NCBI GenBank assembly: GCA_034717695.1 | Contig: JAYELS010000021.1 | Location: 62,001 to 126,000 of the forward strand | Direction: 5' to 3' | DNA: 64,000 nucleotides | Source: NAT127 sp034717695 | GTDB taxonomy: Bacteria > Pseudomonadota > Gammaproteobacteria > Pseudomonadales > Porticoccaceae | Part shown: one piece after another, positions 61,809 through 64,000 of the stretch | Layout: each line of letters opens with the position of its first letter | Position numbering within the stretch: the stretch's first letter is position 1 | Program-made: the position numbers and the translations under genes | The notes under the pieces: generated by a model | Databases searched by the model: none | What the model saw: only the letters and a program-made list of their open reading frames with translations | Told to the model about the DNA's origin: nothing

Positions 61809-63113
61809 TTATTCGTAGTTCTGGCCGGAGCACTTGCCGGTTTTGACGTTGTAGTTGCCGCAGGACAGGGGGGCCTGCCAGTCGGCGGTGACATCCTTGC
61901 TGGAGGGCAGGAAGTCGGACCAGGCGTCGCCGGCCACGGTGCCCTCGGTGGCCCACACCACCTCGAACTGGCCGTCGTCCTGAATTTCACCGATCAGCAC
62001 CGGCTTGGTGATGTGGTGGTTAGGCATCATCGCCGCGTAGCCGCCGGTGAGGTTGGGGACCACCACGCCGATCATGGCGTCGGCCACCGCGTCGGTGTCG
62101 GTGGTGCCGGCCTTCTTCACCGCCTCGACCCACATGTTGAAGCCGATGTAGTGGGCTTCCATGGGGTCGTTGGTGACCCGATCCTCGTTCTTGATGAAGG
62201 CCTGCCAGGCTTCGATGAAGGCGTCGTTGGCGTCATCCTCGACGCTCATGAAGTAGTTCCAGGCCGCGAGGTGACCGACCAGGGGAGCGGTGTCGATGCC
62301 GGAGAGTTCCTCCTCGCCCACGGAGAAGGCGACCACGGGAATATCCGAGGCAGAAATGCCCTGGTTGCCCAGCTCCTTGTAGAACGGCACGTTGGCGTCG
62401 CCGTTGATGGTGGACACCACCGCGGTTTTCTTGCCGGCGGAGCCGAACGACTTGATGCTGGCGACGATGCTCTGCCAGTCGGAATGGCCGAACGGGGTGT
62501 AGTTGATCATGATATCCGCTTCGGCGACGCCCTTGGCCTTCAGATAGGCCTCGAGAATCTTGTTGGTGGTGCGGGGGTAGACGTAGTCGGTGCCCGCCAG
62601 TACCCAGCGTTTCACGCCCACTTCGTTCATCAGGTAATCCACCGCGGGGATGGCTTGCTGGTTGGGGGCCGCGCCGGTGTAGAACACGTTCTTGGAGGAT
62701 TCCTCACCCTCGTATTGCACCGGGTAGAACAGCAGGCCGTTGAGCTCTTCCACCACCGGCAACACGGATTTGCGGGACACCGAGGTCCAGCAGCCGAAAA
62801 TCACATCGACTTTTTCCTTCTGGAGCAATTCCCGGGTTTTCTCCGCGAACAGCGGCCAGTTGGAGGCGGGGTCCACCACCACCGCCTCGAGTTTCTTGCC
62901 GAGCAGTCCGCCTTTCTTGTTCTGCTCCTCCACCATCATCAACACGGTGTCCTTGAGGGTGGTTTCACTGATCGCCATGGTGCCGGACAGGGAGTGGAGC
63001 ACACCCACCTTGATGGTGTCGGCGGCCTGCGCCAAACCGGCGCCGAGCGCGAGCGCGGCGGCGGCCGTGGTGGTCAGCAATTTTCGTTGCCAGGTTTTTT
63101 CCGGGGTTTTCAT
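61809..63113 (-). CDS. urtA: Urea ABC transporter substrate-binding protein UrtA
   Basis: Periplasmic urea receptor. The ATG at 63113 follows AGGAG and gives 434 residues with a signal peptide ending LAQA-ADT. The mature chain begins IKVGVLHSLSGTMAISE and includes FGCWTSVSRKSVLPV and FYPVQYEGEESS, all typical of UrtA. It is the first urt gene and lies behind a sigma-54 promoter and an NtrC-like site. Confidence 0.97.
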   Translation of the reverse strand: MKTPEKTWQRKLLTTTAAAALALGAGLAQAADTIKVGVLHSLSGTMAISETTLKDTVLMMVEEQNKKGGLLGKKLEAVVVDPASNWPLFAEKTRELLQKEKVDVIFGCWTSVSRKSVLPVVEELNGLLFYPVQYEGEESSKNVFYTGAAPNQQAIPAVDYLMNEVGVKRWVLAGTDYVYPRTTNKILEAYLKAKGVAEADIMINYTPFGHSDWQSIVASIKSFGSAGKKTAVVSTINGDANVPFYKELGNQGISASDIPVVAFSVGEEELSGIDTAPLVGHLAAWNYFMSVEDDANDAFIEAWQAFIKNEDRVTNDPMEAHYIGFNMWVEAVKKAGTTDTDAVADAMIGVVVPNLTGGYAAMMPNHHITKPVLIGEIQDDGQFEVVWATEGTVAGDAWSDFLPSSKDVTADWQAPLSCGNYNVKTGKCSGQNYE

Positions 63114-63186
63114 CGACGTTATCTCCTGAGTTATGAGCAAAGGCCTTTCCGGGTAATTCCCTCGACGGAACGGGCTGTTTCCGTTG

Positions 63187-63203
63187 AAGCATGTTCCGTG
63201 CCA
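63187..63203 (-). promoter_or_regulatory. Sigma-54 promoter for urtABCDE
   Basis: On the minus strand TGGCACGGAACATGCTT fits the consensus with GG-N10-GC spacing and only minor mismatches. It lies about 76 bp before the urtA start. A GCACCG-N15-CGGTGC dyad lies a short way upstream at 63218-63244. Confidence 0.85.
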
Positions 63204-63306
63204 CACCCCAAGGGGTAGCACCGCGCGCCCCTCAGGCCCGGTGCCGCGCCGGGGGAGCAGGGAACGCCCGCATCAACGCACCAAGGGGAGGAGCAAATCG
63301 CGGCGC

Positions 63307-63322
63307 GCACCACAAAGGCGCA
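63307..63322. promoter_or_regulatory. NtrC-like enhancer site for urtA
   Basis: GCACCA-CAA-AGGCGCA matches 11 of 13 defined positions of GCACCA-N3-TGGTGCA. Its centre is about 113 bp upstream of the -24 GG, nearly the same as at the porin-glnK-amtB promoter. A second half-site GCACCA lies 19 bp closer, at 63288-63293. Confidence 0.6.
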
Positions 63323-63344
63323 TTCCGCGAACCACAACCAGACA

Positions 63345-63369
63345 CAAAAAAGCCGCCCCGGAGGGCGGC
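63345..63369 (-). terminator. Rho-independent terminator of the UreH-like gene
   Basis: On the minus strand GCCGCCC-TCCG-GGGCGGC is followed by T6, 39 bp past the stop codon at 63408. Confidence 0.9.
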
Positions 63370-63407
63370 CTTGGTGTTGCGAACCGAGGGATTGCTCCCC
63401 CCCCCAG

Positions 63408-64000
63408 TCACAGCGCCTGGTGGAGCCAGAACGCGCCGAAACCCAGGGCATACAGACCGAGCAATGCACGCATGGTGTCAAAGGCGCGGCGGGAGCGGCG
63501 CAGGATGCCGCTGACCAGCACCCCAAGCAGGCCGCCAAAGGCGCACATCGCCAGAGCCACGCACAGGGTGAAGAGCAGAATGTAGAGGCCGGCGAGCATG
63601 AATTGCGCCTGGATCACCAGGGGCAGCAACGCCAGCAGCGGCGCGCTGCCGGCGATGCCGTGGATGATGCCGATCAGCACCGGGCGGTGGTCCACCAACC
63701 CCCGAGCACCCTGGGCGCCGATGTGATCCCGGCCGTGAAGGTGGACATGGGCCGGCAGCCCCCGGTGGCGGTGCAGTGAAACTGCCACCTCGCCCCGCCA
63801 CCCGGCCCGCAGCAGGGACAGCCCCGCCGCCAGCAGGACAACCCCCACCAGTAATTCGGCCACGGATGACAGCGCCTCGGGGATGGCGAGCCCAAATCCC
63901 AGCACACTCAGGGTCACCAGGGCGAGGGACAGGCCGTGGCCCAGTGCCCAATTGAGGGCGGTGCGCAATACCCGCCGCCGGCTGGCGTCACCCCCCGCCG
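63408..64000 (-). CDS. NixA/UreH-like membrane protein, 5'-truncated by window edge
   Basis: The frame stays open to the window edge, so the start is missing. About 197 residues are visible with five or more hydrophobic helices. LNWALGHGLSLALV resembles the GHG motif of the NixA/UreH/HupE nickel-permease-like group, followed by SVAELLVGVVLLAAG and GIIHGIAGSAPLLALLP. A His-rich loop (SLHRHRGLPAHVHLHG) fits nickel or metal handling. Proximity to urtA suggests a urease-related accessory role, which needs the upstream genes to test. Confidence 0.75.
   Translation of the reverse strand, partial: AGGDASRRRVLRTALNWALGHGLSLALVTLSVLGFGLAIPEALSSVAELLVGVVLLAAGLSLLRAGWRGEVAVSLHRHRGLPAHVHLHGRDHIGAQGARGLVDHRPVLIGIIHGIAGSAPLLALLPLVIQAQFMLAGLYILLFTLCVALAMCAFGGLLGVLVSGILRRSRRAFDTMRALLGLYALGFGAFWLHQAL

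Overview
The window is a chromosomal segment of a high-GC gammaproteobacterium. Several gene runs have the order known from Pseudomonas and its relatives: pilMNOPQ-aroK-aroB-gltB-gltD-hemE divergent from a class A PBP gene; hslR-hslO-pckA; hemC-hemD-hemX-hemY next to algR-algZ and a divergent argH; lptM-lysA-dapF-DUF484-xerC; and orn/rsgA-rhodanese-psd. I cannot name genus or species. No rRNA, tRNA, CRISPR array, insertion sequence or prophage was found, and coding density is very high.

Region 1 (1-14020, + strand) is a polysaccharide cluster of the ABC-transporter type, close in content to the D-rhamnan (A-band/common antigen) clusters of pseudomonads. It holds gmd and rmd (GDP-D-rhamnose synthesis), wzm/wzt export with a C-terminal carbohydrate-binding domain on Wzt, a DUF4214-coiled-coil-methyltransferase protein, four glycosyltransferases (the first cut by the window edge, one a 920-residue multi-module protein), manC, and a WecA/WbpL-type initiating transferase. 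Region 2 (14032-20034) holds orn, rsgA, a rhodanese, psd, an HD-GYP-family protein whose metal site is largely lost, and hemE. Region 3 (20196-33046, - strand) runs gltD, gltB, aroB, aroK and the type IV pilus operon pilMNOPQ. Region 4 (33180-40676) contains PBP1A, cysQ, nudE, a GMP/IMP nucleotidase gene, hslR, hslO and a full-length PEP-carboxykinase-like gene that has lost nearly every catalytic residue. Region 5 (40664-53192) holds the heme genes, algR/algZ, argH, the lysine branch, xerC and a SIMPL protein.

Region 6 (53286-64000, - strand) is a nitrogen-scavenging block. A TorF-like porin, two PII genes flanking amtB, the urea ABC transporter urtABCDE and the start of a UreH/NixA-like membrane protein lie together. 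Both the porin-glnK-amtB unit and urtA have sigma-54 promoter matches with GG-N10-GC spacing. Each also has an NtrC-like palindrome at nearly the same upstream distance (about 115 and 113 bp). With gltBD for glutamate synthesis, this suggests coordinated ammonium and urea uptake under nitrogen limitation. Between the two units is an unknown exported glycine-rich, collagen-like protein with a C-terminal coiled coil.

The most unusual items are the PEP carboxykinase pseudoenzyme (39165-40676), the degenerate HD-GYP protein (17392-18801), the candidate chain-length-control methyltransferase (5066-6424), the matched sigma-54/NtrC architecture in the nitrogen block, and the collagen-like exported protein (56451-57422).
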